Source: Pseudomonadota bacterium
Lineage (GTDB): Bacteria; Chloroflexota; UBA6077; JAJPGT01
Reading direction: 5' to 3'
DNA length: 64,000 nt
Assembly: GCA_021325655.1 (NCBI GenBank)
Contig: JAJPGT010000099.1
Span: 1 to 64,000, forward strand
The position numbers and the translations under genes were made by a program. The notes beneath the pieces are model-generated. The model worked only from the letters and a program-made list of their open reading frames with translations. It searched no databases and was not told the origin of the DNA. Numbering within the stretch: position 1 is the stretch's first letter; every line of letters begins with the position of its first letter. Positions 62,924-64,000 of the stretch are shown here, in pieces.

Positions 62924-64000
<1,077 letters not shown>

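Overview
The window is a dense, GC-rich (roughly two-thirds G+C or more) bacterial chromosome segment with no insertion sequences, phage genes, CRISPR arrays or rRNA. The gene set and codon use suggest a Chloroflexota bacterium, most likely class Thermomicrobia (Sphaerobacter/Thermomicrobium relatives). This is inference from content: SufU-type SUF iron-sulfur assembly, two-subunit 2-oxoacid:ferredoxin oxidoreductase with a fused gamma-alpha chain, RNase Y, a B. subtilis-type iron-sulfur PurF, a bacterial FAU-1-like RNA-binding protein, and frequent GTG and TTG starts. About 64 protein genes and one tRNA are supported. Many neighbours overlap by ATGA, GTGA or a few bases, and convergent pairs are often separated only by a short perfect hairpin.

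Layout. 1-5187: translationally coupled GT-C-type membrane glycosyltransferases (one 5'-truncated, three complete). 5204-8523: small unknown proteins and a secreted Asp-box (BNR) repeat protein preceded by a PhoB-box-like promoter. 8804-18536: single-gene metabolic units (PHP hydrolase, HAD hydrolases, zinc-ribbon protein, hydroxyacid-oxoacid transhydrogenase, hexapeptide-repeat protein, CbiX-like protein, PurM-fold protein, class III aminotransferase, orphan DNA methyltransferase). 18713-25872: DUF255 thioredoxin-fold protein, RNase Z, FAU-1-like DUF402 protein, a GatC-like/amidase pair and a HIT-Nudix fusion. 25917-29006: mostly minus-strand small and secreted proteins, including two coupled single-span membrane proteins that share a Cys/Trp motif. 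29263-31899: a large soluble GAF/PAS sensor histidine kinase. Then come tRNA-Val(CAC), a second amidase, and a fold-type II PLP protein that lacks its Schiff-base lysine and appears to start at CTG.

34958-40715 is a surface-polysaccharide locus: a WecG/TagA-type glycosyltransferase, two NDP-sugar epimerase-like proteins, a TIM-barrel protein, a CapD/FlaA1-like dehydratase and a WecA-like initiating phosphotransferase. It probably cooperates with lipid-linked donor enzymes such as the GT-C proteins at the left edge. 40727-43460 carries a PHP phosphoesterase and RNase Y, which has its own strong sigma-70-type promoter and a structured leader. 43530-51247 is a purine operon, in transcription order purQ-purL-purF-purM-purN-purH, with almost every junction overlapping and no visible purS. 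A divergent NtrC-like regulator with a degenerate GAFTGA motif follows, then signal peptidase I and a secreted Asn-Gly-repeat protein.

The right end encodes KorAB-type oxidoreductase, an EVE-domain protein, a dual-specificity phosphatase, and a SUF cluster transcribed leftward (sufB-sufD-Rieske-sufS-sufU-sufT-like). sufB runs off the right edge. The SUF system would mature the Fe-S proteins encoded nearby (KorAB, PurF, the Rieske protein). The best candidates for undescribed biology are the coupled Cys/Trp membrane-protein pair with its helix-hairpin-helix partner, the lysine-less PLP protein, the GSFTSA regulator and the HIT-Nudix fusion.
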